Shown here piece after piece: positions 32,420-40,498 of a DNA stretch of 64,000 bases; the stretch's first letter is position 1, and each line of letters starts with the position of its first letter. This DNA is from Pseudomonas abietaniphila (GTDB lineage: Bacteria > Pseudomonadota > Gammaproteobacteria > Pseudomonadales > Pseudomonadaceae): contig NZ_FNCO01000001.1 in the NCBI RefSeq assembly GCF_900100795.1, positions 1-64,000 of the forward strand, given 5' to 3'. The position numbers and the translations under genes were made by a program. Under the pieces are notes generated by a model. The model ran no database searches. It was not told the DNA's origin and saw only the letters and a program-made list of their open reading frames with translations.

Positions 32420-34558
32420 TCACTTCAAATCACTGGCAAATGGCATCAGGGGTCCATCGCTCGGACGGCGGCCCGTGGCCCCGACGGCGTTGAGCATGAT
32501 TTCCAGGTCTTTCGCCCGTGGCGTGGTGGAGCTGGCGTCCACCGGCCGGACGGTCACGGCGTTCTCGTCACCGACTTCCCCTTGCGCGATCGTCAATGAC
32601 GGATGATCGAACGGCGCTTGTTCCCACGCTACCCGTGGATCGGTGAGGCCCACTTCCATGAATTTGACCAGTGCGTCTATTTCGCTTGGGGTCAGGTTCA
32701 GCGCGGTCATGTCCGGGTCCAGGTTCGAGGCGTTGTGCTGGTTCACACTTGGATGGTCGAACCCGCTGGTATTGCTCGCGTCCTGACCGCGCCGGTCGCC
32801 GCCACGGTTGTAGAACTCCACCACTTGCTTGAGCGTCGAGCGGCTGCCGTTATGAAAGTACGGCCCGGTCAGCGCGATGTTGCGCAAGGTCGGTGTCTTG
32901 AAGGCACCATCGATCGAGTCGCGGAACCCGACATTAGGCTTGAGCGTCGCATCACACGGAATGGCCGGGCTCAAGGGTGCTTCGAATTTGCACACGTCGA
33001 CCTCGAACGGGTCCGGCACGCTCAGGCCTTGCAGCAGGGTGTTGTACTGACGGGTGAACGACAGCGGGTTGCCCCAGGCGTCGCTGCCACCCAGCGCCAG
33101 GTCTTCCTCGGTCGGGCGCACGCCGGTGTTGTAGAAACCGTTGTCGTAGAGCGTGACCAGGTTGTCGGCCATTACCATCCGTTCAATACGCTCGCGGGGT
33201 TCGAGGCGCAGGCGTGTTGCGGCATTGGTCAGCTCGGGCCCGGCGTGACACGCCACGCATTTGCCTTTGCCGGTGAACAGGTTCATGCCCTCAATCTGCT
33301 GCGCGTCCATCGCCTGGGTGTTGCCTTGCAGGTAAGCGTCGAGGGGCGTCTGGTCGGACACCAGCGTCGACTCATACAGCTGGATGGCAAGGCCAAAGAA
33401 CAGCGGGAAATTCGCCTCGATCTGCGCATAGTCGACGCCGCCCAGCGACACCGGCTGCGCGGCGTTCCACAGCCGTGGGTGGAACGCCGCCTTGATCAGG
33501 TCGCGGTAGCTGGGACGCCGCACGGCAATCGACGACAACACCGAATCATTGGAGGCGATGCGTTGATGGCTGAGCGCCAATGAGTCCAGCATGCGTCGAC
33601 CAATGTCGGCAAACGTACGGCCCCCACAGGACATCTCCACCGGGCTGCCGGGCGGGCCGACCGCCTGGGAAGCGGCAGAAGCGTCATTGAGCGCCAGCCT
33701 GACTTTGGTCGCCACGGGGTTGCGTTCAGTGGTCACGAAAATGGCGGCGTCGGGGTCGCGATTGCCGAATGGCGAGAAGCCGTTGAACACGTTGTTGGCC
33801 CGCCCATCCCAGAAGTTGCGCACGTTGAAGGCGGCGTTGATTACCGTTGGGGCGTTGCGTCCCGTGCTTCGGCGCACGCTGGTCTTGCCAACCGCAAACA
33901 ACGCGTCGGTTTGCGGGGTGCAGCGGTCGAACCGAGGCTGACGAGGCCTGACGTAGTTGGCTTCGAACACGCCTTGTGAGCCCACTACATCGTCCGAGGA
34001 ATAAACGATCGCCGAGTTACGGTCCAGCGGATCGGCCAGCACGTGGGTCGGGAAGTCGGCTTTCTTCAGCGTGTAGTTGGGGCCGCCCTTGCCGCCGGAC
34101 AGGGTGGTGTAGGACGGCACATCCCCCGGGATGTTCGGCGCAATGAACGGTTTGCTGAACAGCGACGCAACGTTGGCGTTGGTGTGGGCCTGACCCGGAT
34201 TGAGCTGGTTGCTGATGCGGTGATCCACGCCAGCGTGATAGTGACAGGACGCGCAGGCGGTGAAGCCGTCGCTGCCGAAGTCCTGATCCCAGAACATCGC
34301 CTTGCCCAAACGAATCGCTGCGTCGCGGTTGAGCACGAAGTCGCCCATCAGGTCGACCTTGCGCCCGCCTTCGGTACCGGAGGGATCGGGCGGCGTCACG
34401 CCGCGCATCGATTGCAGCGTGGGGATGTCCGGGCCGGGCGCGACCACTTCCACAGGTGTCGCCGCAGAGGCTAGGGGTATCAACAGGCAACCGGCAATCA
34501 GGCCACCCACGAGGGTGCAGGTCAGACGCAGGGATCGAACGCTCATCAGGTGATTCAT
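32420..34558 (-). CDS. long di-haem cytochrome c peroxidase-like protein (MauG/CcpA family)
   Basis: 712 residues with a signal peptide (LTCTLVGGLIAGCLLIPLASA). Two c-type haem sites are visible, CASCH at 102-106 and CVACH at 434-438. Conserved family segments include RNAPTVINAAFNVRNFWDGR and TPTLRNIALTGPYFHNGSRSTLKQ. Canonical CcpA/MauG proteins are about 340-400 residues, so this one carries an extra insertion of around 200 residues between the haems and a long C-terminal tail. It probably reduces peroxide or oxidises an unknown substrate in the periplasm. No dedicated electron donor gene is adjacent. Confidence 0.87.
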   Translation of the reverse strand: MNHLMSVRSLRLTCTLVGGLIAGCLLIPLASAATPVEVVAPGPDIPTLQSMRGVTPPDPSGTEGGRKVDLMGDFVLNRDAAIRLGKAMFWDQDFGSDGFTACASCHYHAGVDHRISNQLNPGQAHTNANVASLFSKPFIAPNIPGDVPSYTTLSGGKGGPNYTLKKADFPTHVLADPLDRNSAIVYSSDDVVGSQGVFEANYVRPRQPRFDRCTPQTDALFAVGKTSVRRSTGRNAPTVINAAFNVRNFWDGRANNVFNGFSPFGNRDPDAAIFVTTERNPVATKVRLALNDASAASQAVGPPGSPVEMSCGGRTFADIGRRMLDSLALSHQRIASNDSVLSSIAVRRPSYRDLIKAAFHPRLWNAAQPVSLGGVDYAQIEANFPLFFGLAIQLYESTLVSDQTPLDAYLQGNTQAMDAQQIEGMNLFTGKGKCVACHAGPELTNAATRLRLEPRERIERMVMADNLVTLYDNGFYNTGVRPTEEDLALGGSDAWGNPLSFTRQYNTLLQGLSVPDPFEVDVCKFEAPLSPAIPCDATLKPNVGFRDSIDGAFKTPTLRNIALTGPYFHNGSRSTLKQVVEFYNRGGDRRGQDASNTSGFDHPSVNQHNASNLDPDMTALNLTPSEIDALVKFMEVGLTDPRVAWEQAPFDHPSLTIAQGEVGDENAVTVRPVDASSTTPRAKDLEIMLNAVGATGRRPSDGPLMPFASDLK

Positions 34559-35329
34559 GATATCGGCACTCTCGGTAAGTGAAGGATTACCGGAACTGTT
34601 TGCAGTGTTCTTGTTTAAAAACAGGCCAAAGCAATAGCGGTCCTCGTGAACATCACGTCGACTGAAAGTTGAATGGCGCGGTGCAGACGACAGGTCGGCG
34701 CTTACGGTTGCCGATCACGTACTGTCGCGAAGACAGAAGGCTGCTGAGAGTGACAATAGCGCTGCGAGAAAAAAATGGAAGTTATATTTTGAAATAATTT
34801 AATGAAGGGGGGGAAGTGTCTATGGAGGTGCATGGAAAGCCCTAAGTGTGGGGGGTGTTCTTCCCCGTTATTGGGGAAGTAACCGGAAAATGGTAAAGCG
34901 ATTAATAAAAAATTAATATTTTTCAATTGGTTGAGCGATGATGTCTCCGATTGTGGACATTGGCAAACAAATTGCTAAGTGAGGGTGTGGGCTGAGTGTT
35001 AACGGGCGGGTGGCGTAATTTTATAGAGACTCGTGCAGTTAAGGTCAGGACAGGTTTTAAAGTAAGCGTTGAGGCGCGCCTATGTAACGAAGTAGCGCTT
35101 GTGTGAAATCACACCGCGTCAGCTATTGCCTGTTTATATATAAAGTCATCGCGTTTTTTCGACGGGGCAGGTGGTGATGTGCGACGGCGATCGATCAACC
35201 AGCTCTCCTGAATAATCCGCCACCTGCTATCGGGTCAAAACACTGCTTTAATGATTGTTCGTTACCGCGCCACCGAGTCGTAAGGTTCAGGCGCGGTGCC
35301 AAGCCGACAATCAATGAGGAAGTGCACAG
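34559..35329. other. 771-bp intergenic region, AT-rich in the middle
   Basis: This gap between the divergent peroxidase and the YghX-like gene has an AT-rich stretch at about 34740-34960 (for example AATAAAAAATTAATATTTTTC near 34900). The open frame on the minus strand at 34702-34926 lacks a ribosome-binding site and looks spurious. No RNA gene or repeat was recognised. Confidence 0.6.
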
Positions 35330-36217
35330 ATGACCCGTCTCACTGCCAAGGATTTCGCCCCTGAATTGCTCGAGCTGTATGACTTCTACGTTCACGGCAA
35401 GATCAACCGCCGTGAATTTCTTGATCGGGCGGCGGTGTTCGCCTTGGGTGGACTCACCGCGACCGCGATTCTGTCATCCCTGAGCCCGGATTACGCGCTG
35501 GCCGAGCAGGTCGAATTCACCGACCCCGACATCGTCGCCGAGTATATTTCCTATCCATCGCCCAAAGGCCACGGCCAGGTCCGTGGGTATCTGGTGCGGC
35601 CAGCCAAGGCCAGCGCGAAAGTACCGGCGGTGCTGGTGGTGCATGAAAACCGTGGCCTCAATCCGTACATCGAAGACGTCGCCCGTCGTGTGGCCAAGGC
35701 CGGGTTCGTCGCGTTGGCGCCTGATGGCCTGTCGTCCGTCGGCGGCTACCCGGGCAATGACGACAAGGGCCGAGAGCTGCAGCAGAAGGTTGATCCCGAG
35801 AAATTGATGAACGACTTCTTTGCGGCCATCGAATGGCTGATGGCGCACCACGCGTCGACCGGCAAAGTCGGCATCACCGGGTTCTGCTATGGCGGTGGCG
35901 TGGCCAATGCGGCGGCCGTTGCCTACCCCGAACTGGCGGCGGCAGTGCCGTTTTACGGCCGGCAACCCAAGGCGGAAGATGTCGCGCGCATCAAGGCACC
36001 TTTGCTGCTGCATTACGCGGAGCTCGACAAGCCCATTACCGATGGCTGGCCCGCCTATGAGCAGGCGCTGAAAGCCGCCGGCAAGACCTATCAGGCTTAC
36101 GTTTACCCCGGGGTCAATCACGGCTTCCACAATGACTCAACGCCACGCTACGACGATGCGGCCGCGCGGTTGGCGTGGGATCGGACCCTGGAGTGGTTCC
36201 GCAAATACCTGGCGTAA
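35330..36217 (+). CDS. yghX: YghX-like dienelactone-hydrolase-family protein
   Basis: 295 residues that I recognise as close to E. coli YghX: the N-terminus [20 protein letters not shown], then [21 protein letters not shown], which resembles a Tat signal. The alpha/beta-hydrolase triad is C186 in [11 protein letters not shown]233 in YAELDKPI and H264 in [11 protein letters not shown]106 in VVHENRGL matches the DLH family. Cys instead of Ser as nucleophile is normal for this family. The substrate is not known; dienelactones are unlikely in isolation. It has its own large upstream gap and no operon partner. Confidence 0.9.
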   Translation: MTRLTAKDFAPELLELYDFYVHGKINRREFLDRAAVFALGGLTATAILSSLSPDYALAEQVEFTDPDIVAEYISYPSPKGHGQVRGYLVRPAKASAKVPAVLVVHENRGLNPYIEDVARRVAKAGFVALAPDGLSSVGGYPGNDDKGRELQQKVDPEKLMNDFFAAIEWLMAHHASTGKVGITGFCYGGGVANAAAVAYPELAAAVPFYGRQPKAEDVARIKAPLLLHYAELDKPITDGWPAYEQALKAAGKTYQAYVYPGVNHGFHNDSTPRYDDAAARLAWDRTLEWFRKYLA

Positions 36218-36877
36218 TGCACACCGGCGCCGTCCCCCTGTGGGAGTGTTCGGAGAAAGGCTTTAGCGCCTGTATGACGAGCTAACACGGGTATGTGCAA
36301 TATTGCTCTGCCCGTTGCGTCATCTCTTCGTCCGTGATGGGCGAAATATTGTTTCACTCTCTGTATACAGTTTCTGTTTATTGTTGAAGTTGTACGCCGT
36401 CATTAAGGCTTCCGTGATGATGGGTGTTGGCTTTGGATCCATTATTTAAAAGGTTGATAGCGTGATGTATCTCCATTAGCTGTTCGTGTCGTGGCGACGC
36501 GACACAACACTGGCTGCATAAGTTCAAAGCTTTACTCTTCAGCGTAAATTGATGCAAAATCAGCCTCGCGCTGCGGCCCTTGCTCTGCGGGCCTTGCGTT
36601 GAAAAAATAGTTCATTGACCTCCCTTATTTGTGAAAGTTTAAAATTTAAGCGATTGATTAAAAAGGTTATAAAATCTTTTGCAATGTGCTGTTTATCTGC
36701 TAATAATCGTCCCTGTTTCGGGCACTAAGGACTGCCTCGCTCTCACAATGAAGTGAACATCGAATCATCTCTCCGATTATTGCCGTCCGACCATTAATGA
36801 CACTTTCGAGCGACTTGCCTGCCGTCGGCACAAGTACGCTGCCGTGCGGCGCATGCAAATGCGCGGGAGGAATATGA
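36218..36877. other. 660-bp AT-rich region upstream of the glycan operon
   Basis: This region is much richer in A and T than the coding DNA around it, especially 36340-36460 and 36600-36720 (for example AAAGTTTAAAATTTAAGCG). It holds the promoter region of the wecB-bcsB-nfrBA operon. Such AT-rich leaders are typical targets of H-NS-like silencers (MvaT/MvaU in Pseudomonas). GGGAGG at 36865-36870 is the wecB ribosome-binding site. A GC-rich hairpin (CTGCGGCCC ... GGGCC) lies at about 36572-36594. No gene is seen. Confidence 0.55.
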
Positions 36878-38110
36878 ATGGCTCGAGCTCATCCAAGACT
36901 CAAAGTCCTGTCGATATTTGGTACTCGCCCGGAAGCCATCAAGATGGCCCCGTTGGTGAAGGCGCTCGCCGCTGAACCGGGTATCGATTCGCAGATCTGC
37001 ATCACCGGTCAGCATCAGAGCATGCTCCAGCAAGTGCTCGATATGTTCGAGCTCAAAGCCGATTACACCCTGGACGTGATGACGCCCGGACAGACCCTCA
37101 ATACCCTGACCGCTGCGCTGTACGCAGCCATTGATCCGGTGCTTGAGCAGGCACAGCCGGACAAGGTGCTGGTGCACGGCGACACGACGTCGGCGATGGT
37201 GGCGGCGATGTCAGCGTTTCATCGGCGGATCCCGGTGGCGCACATCGAAGCGGGTTTGCGTACCGGTGACATTCACCAGCCGTGGCCGGAAGAGATGAAC
37301 CGTCGCAGCATCGACCTGATCTCCGATCACCTGTTTACGCCCACGTCTGAGTCGCGCCGCAACGTGCTCGGCGAGCGCCTGCAAGGCACCTCGTTCGTGA
37401 CCGGCAATACCGTGATCGACGCGTTGAAAATGACCGCCGAGCGTATCGACAGTAACCGTCAGTTGCGCGTCGCGCTCGACCGACAGTTCAGCTTCCTTGA
37501 GCCCGGGCGCAAAGTGTTGTTGGTGACCGGCCATCGCCGAGAGAATTTCGGCGACGGTTTCCTCGATATCTGCCAGGCGCTGCGGACCCTCGCCAGCCGC
37601 GCCGATATTCAGATCGTCTACCCGGTGCACCTCAACCCTAATGTTCTGGGCCCGGTGACCGAGCGTCTGGGCGATTTGCCCAATGTTCATTTGATCAAGC
37701 CGCTGGACTACCTCTCGTTCGTGCGCCTGATGCAGCTGGCGCATGTCGTGCTGACCGACTCCGGCGGTGTTCAGGAGGAAGCACCCTCGCTGGGCAAACC
37801 CGTGTTGGTCATGCGTGATGTCACCGAGCGCCCGGAAGCCGTGGCCGCAGGCACCGTGCGGCTGGTGGGCACCGATCCGAATGCCATCGTGCGAGGGGTC
37901 TGTGCGCTGTTCGATGACGAGCAGTTGTGGCGCATGGCGTCGCGATCGGCGAACCCCTACGGCGACGGCAAAGCGTGCGCGCGCATTGTCGACGCCTTGA
38001 TGGGTCGCCCCGTGGACGAGTTCGTCGCGCAAACATCGCTCAGGCATCCAGAGCCGAGTGAGGCGCAATGGCCGTCGATCCAACGGCGTTCGGTCGCCAA
38101 TCTGCATTAG
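36878..38110 (+). CDS. wecB: UDP-N-acetylglucosamine 2-epimerase (non-hydrolysing)
   Basis: 410 residues. Family signatures are present: GTRPEAIKMAPLV from residue 15, HGDTTSAMVAAMSAF, HIEAGLRTGDIHQPWPEEMNR, GHRRENFGDGF and DSGGVQEEAPSLGKPVLVMR. The enzyme interconverts UDP-GlcNAc and UDP-ManNAc in the cytoplasm. It is the first gene of the glycan operon and starts after a strong GGGAGG. In E. coli the N4-receptor glycan pathway depends on WecB, but there wecB sits in the ECA cluster; here it is in the same operon as nfrB. The C-terminal extension (LRHPEPSEAQWPSIQRRSVANLH) is slightly longer than usual. Confidence 0.95.
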   Translation: MARAHPRLKVLSIFGTRPEAIKMAPLVKALAAEPGIDSQICITGQHQSMLQQVLDMFELKADYTLDVMTPGQTLNTLTAALYAAIDPVLEQAQPDKVLVHGDTTSAMVAAMSAFHRRIPVAHIEAGLRTGDIHQPWPEEMNRRSIDLISDHLFTPTSESRRNVLGERLQGTSFVTGNTVIDALKMTAERIDSNRQLRVALDRQFSFLEPGRKVLLVTGHRRENFGDGFLDICQALRTLASRADIQIVYPVHLNPNVLGPVTERLGDLPNVHLIKPLDYLSFVRLMQLAHVVLTDSGGVQEEAPSLGKPVLVMRDVTERPEAVAAGTVRLVGTDPNAIVRGVCALFDDEQLWRMASRSANPYGDGKACARIVDALMGRPVDEFVAQTSLRHPEPSEAQWPSIQRRSVANLH

Positions 38111-38270
38111 CCACGACCTGAACGTTTCGGCCCGCCCTTTCGAGGGCGAGGTCCTTCCAACTCCCCCGTGGGAGCGGATTCAACGATGAAGACGCCAGAT
38201 CCGACACTGTCGGCAAAGCGCCTCGCTCCGAGATCTTCCACGCCCTTTGTGTCATAAGAGATTCGTCTGA

Positions 38271-40487
38271 ATGAAGTCTTCCGTTTCCGTTCACCCGGGC
38301 GCGTTGCCCGCCCTTGTCTGTGGCATGAGCCTGTTGGCTGTCATGCCCGCTTTCGCCTTGGCTGCCGAGACGCCGCTGAGCCAGGCCATCAGCCGTCTGA
38401 ATGCCGATACCCGGCAGCAGCGCTCCATCGAGTTGCAGGATCTGGGCATTGATCGACCGATCATTCTCAATGCCTCCGATGCCCGGCGGGAGTTGTACCT
38501 GCCGGTGCCTGCGGACGTGCCGCTGACCGACGCGACCCTGCACTTCGACGCCAGTTACCTCAACGGCGAGGCCGGTCGCAACACGCTGTTGCTGTCCCTG
38601 GACGGCTACCCGGTCCGCGCGCTCGGGCTCAACGAAGGGGAGGGCGATGCCAGCGCCACGCTGGGCGTGGACAAGGCACCGCGAGACAGCGGTTCGGTGC
38701 GCCTAGGCATCGCGTGGTCGTCGATCATTTCCCGCGTGCAATGCGAAGACGACCGCGCCATCGGCAACGTGCTGCGCATCGACCCGCACACCCGCCTGAG
38801 TTACAGCTACGATGCCAGTCAGCTGCAGGATGTTGGCGCGGCGTGGAACGCACTGCCCGGCAAACCGGGGATCCTGGTGGCGCCGGGTGCGTTGTCCAGC
38901 GCCAGTTATGACGCCGCCTGGCGCCTCGGCGTTGCGTTGGAGAGGATTGGCAAGCAAGCACGCATCGTGCCGTTTCCTTCGGTCAAGGACAGCATCGACC
39001 TTGGATCGCTGAACGTTCCCGCCGAGCTGAAACAGATCCCGGCGTTCGCCAGCCTGGACGGCAAAGGCATGCACACGCTGGACGATCCGGCGCAGATCGG
39101 CGCGTTGTTGATGTTGGGGCAAACAGACGCACTGAGCGCCGACCTGGCGGTCGGCGATCCGCAGTTGCTCAAGGCGATCAATGATTCTCTGGATGCATTG
39201 CAGCGTCAGGTGCAAAGCGCCGATGCCAGTGCGGCGAGCGCCTTCACTCAATGGCGCGAGCGTCATGCCAACGGTGCGCTGAATAACCCAGGGACCGACA
39301 ATGTGCGTCTGGCGCTGTTGGGCGCACGCCCGGTGCTGATGATCAACCAGGATGCTGCGGGCAAGGCCATCGGTCTGTTCAGCGCCGCATGGAACAAGCT
39401 GGCGAAGACACGCCAGTTGACCGTGGGTGAAGAAGCCAACCTGCCACTCAGCGAGGACGGTCGCGTCGCATTGAGCCGTCTGGGCGGCCAGCCAGGCAGC
39501 ATCGACGTGCTGGCCAAGAGCGACTGGAGCGCCAGTTTTCCCCTTGGTAGCGTGGCATATGACGGTCGCATTCCGACCCGCGCCGCTGTCGATGTAGCGG
39601 CCGCTCCGGGCGCCTCCGGCACCTCTCCGGTGGTCAGCCTGTTCCTCAACGATTACCTGATTGGCGCGAAACAACTGGACGCAGACGGCCAGAAGGAGCG
39701 CATCGAAGCGCGTATTCCACGTTACGCGCTGGCGGCGCAAAACACCTTGCGCGTGTCTTTTCAGCGTCAGCCGGTGAGTGACCTGTGCCGCGAAACGCCA
39801 CAGGCCTTTCCGGTTTCCGTGCTGCCGAGCAGCCACATAACGCTGGAAAAGACGGCGCTGGATAACGACTTCTCAGGCATGGCGGCGCGCTTTGCGTCGG
39901 GCACAGAAGTGGTGGTGCCGCAGAGCTATTTGGACCGTCCCGCCAGCAGCCTGCCGCAACTGATTCGCATCGCCAGTGCGAGCGGGGTGTCGCCACTGCG
40001 CGCCGAGCTGAAGGTGAATGCCGATGCCAAATCTGCCATTGCTCCGGACAAGGCATTTCTCACCTTCGAAGTGCCGGTCAAGGACAGCGATGAAACGGTG
40101 CAGGTCGATTACGAGGGGCGTCTGCTGATTCATCACAAGGAGCAAACGTTGCTCGACCTGAAATCGCTCAATCACCTGGCGGCACTGCAAGTGGTCGAAT
40201 CTGGCAGCCAGCATGGGATGGTCTATCGCACGCTGGGCGGGCAAGCGCCAGACTTCGCGCGGCCCGTGCTGCTTGAGCGCGGCAATGTCACGATTCTGGG
40301 CGACAGCGGCGCGTTGACTACCTTCGACGCGAAGGACCCGACCGGCAGCCAGATGATTGACGACCAGGAACCCAAAGGGCTGGATGCCTGGCGCAAACCC
40401 TCATTGCTGTGGCTGATTCCGGCAGGCGTGATTGCGTTTCTCGTGTTGCTGCTGACTGGCCGTCGCGCCCGTCGCAATCGCCAGTAA
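38271..40487 (+). CDS. BcsB-like periplasmic subunit of the glycan secretion system
   Basis: 738 residues with a signal peptide (ALPALVCGMSLLAVMPAFALAA) and a single C-terminal membrane anchor (LLWLIPAGVIAFLVLLLTG). The large periplasmic part has alternating carbohydrate-binding-like beta domains, as in BcsB: LYLPVPADVPLTDATLHFDASYLNG near the start and VVSLFLNDYLIGAKQLDADGQKERIEARIP further on. In cellulose synthesis BcsB pairs with BcsA and guides the nascent chain through the periplasm. Here the glycosyltransferase downstream is an NfrB, not BcsA. It follows wecB by 160 bp and precedes nfrB by 11 bp. I infer that it plays the BcsB role for this glycan. Confidence 0.82.
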   Translation: MKSSVSVHPGALPALVCGMSLLAVMPAFALAAETPLSQAISRLNADTRQQRSIELQDLGIDRPIILNASDARRELYLPVPADVPLTDATLHFDASYLNGEAGRNTLLLSLDGYPVRALGLNEGEGDASATLGVDKAPRDSGSVRLGIAWSSIISRVQCEDDRAIGNVLRIDPHTRLSYSYDASQLQDVGAAWNALPGKPGILVAPGALSSASYDAAWRLGVALERIGKQARIVPFPSVKDSIDLGSLNVPAELKQIPAFASLDGKGMHTLDDPAQIGALLMLGQTDALSADLAVGDPQLLKAINDSLDALQRQVQSADASAASAFTQWRERHANGALNNPGTDNVRLALLGARPVLMINQDAAGKAIGLFSAAWNKLAKTRQLTVGEEANLPLSEDGRVALSRLGGQPGSIDVLAKSDWSASFPLGSVAYDGRIPTRAAVDVAAAPGASGTSPVVSLFLNDYLIGAKQLDADGQKERIEARIPRYALAAQNTLRVSFQRQPVSDLCRETPQAFPVSVLPSSHITLEKTALDNDFSGMAARFASGTEVVVPQSYLDRPASSLPQLIRIASASGVSPLRAELKVNADAKSAIAPDKAFLTFEVPVKDSDETVQVDYEGRLLIHHKEQTLLDLKSLNHLAALQVVESGSQHGMVYRTLGGQAPDFARPVLLERGNVTILGDSGALTTFDAKDPTGSQMIDDQEPKGLDAWRKPSLLWLIPAGVIAFLVLLLTGRRARRNRQ

Positions 40488-40498
40488 CGGGAGCCGCG

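Noticed and set aside
34702..34926. Minus-strand frame of 74 codons in the AT-rich gap
   Set aside because: No ribosome-binding site, no signal peptide or family, and an atypical composition.
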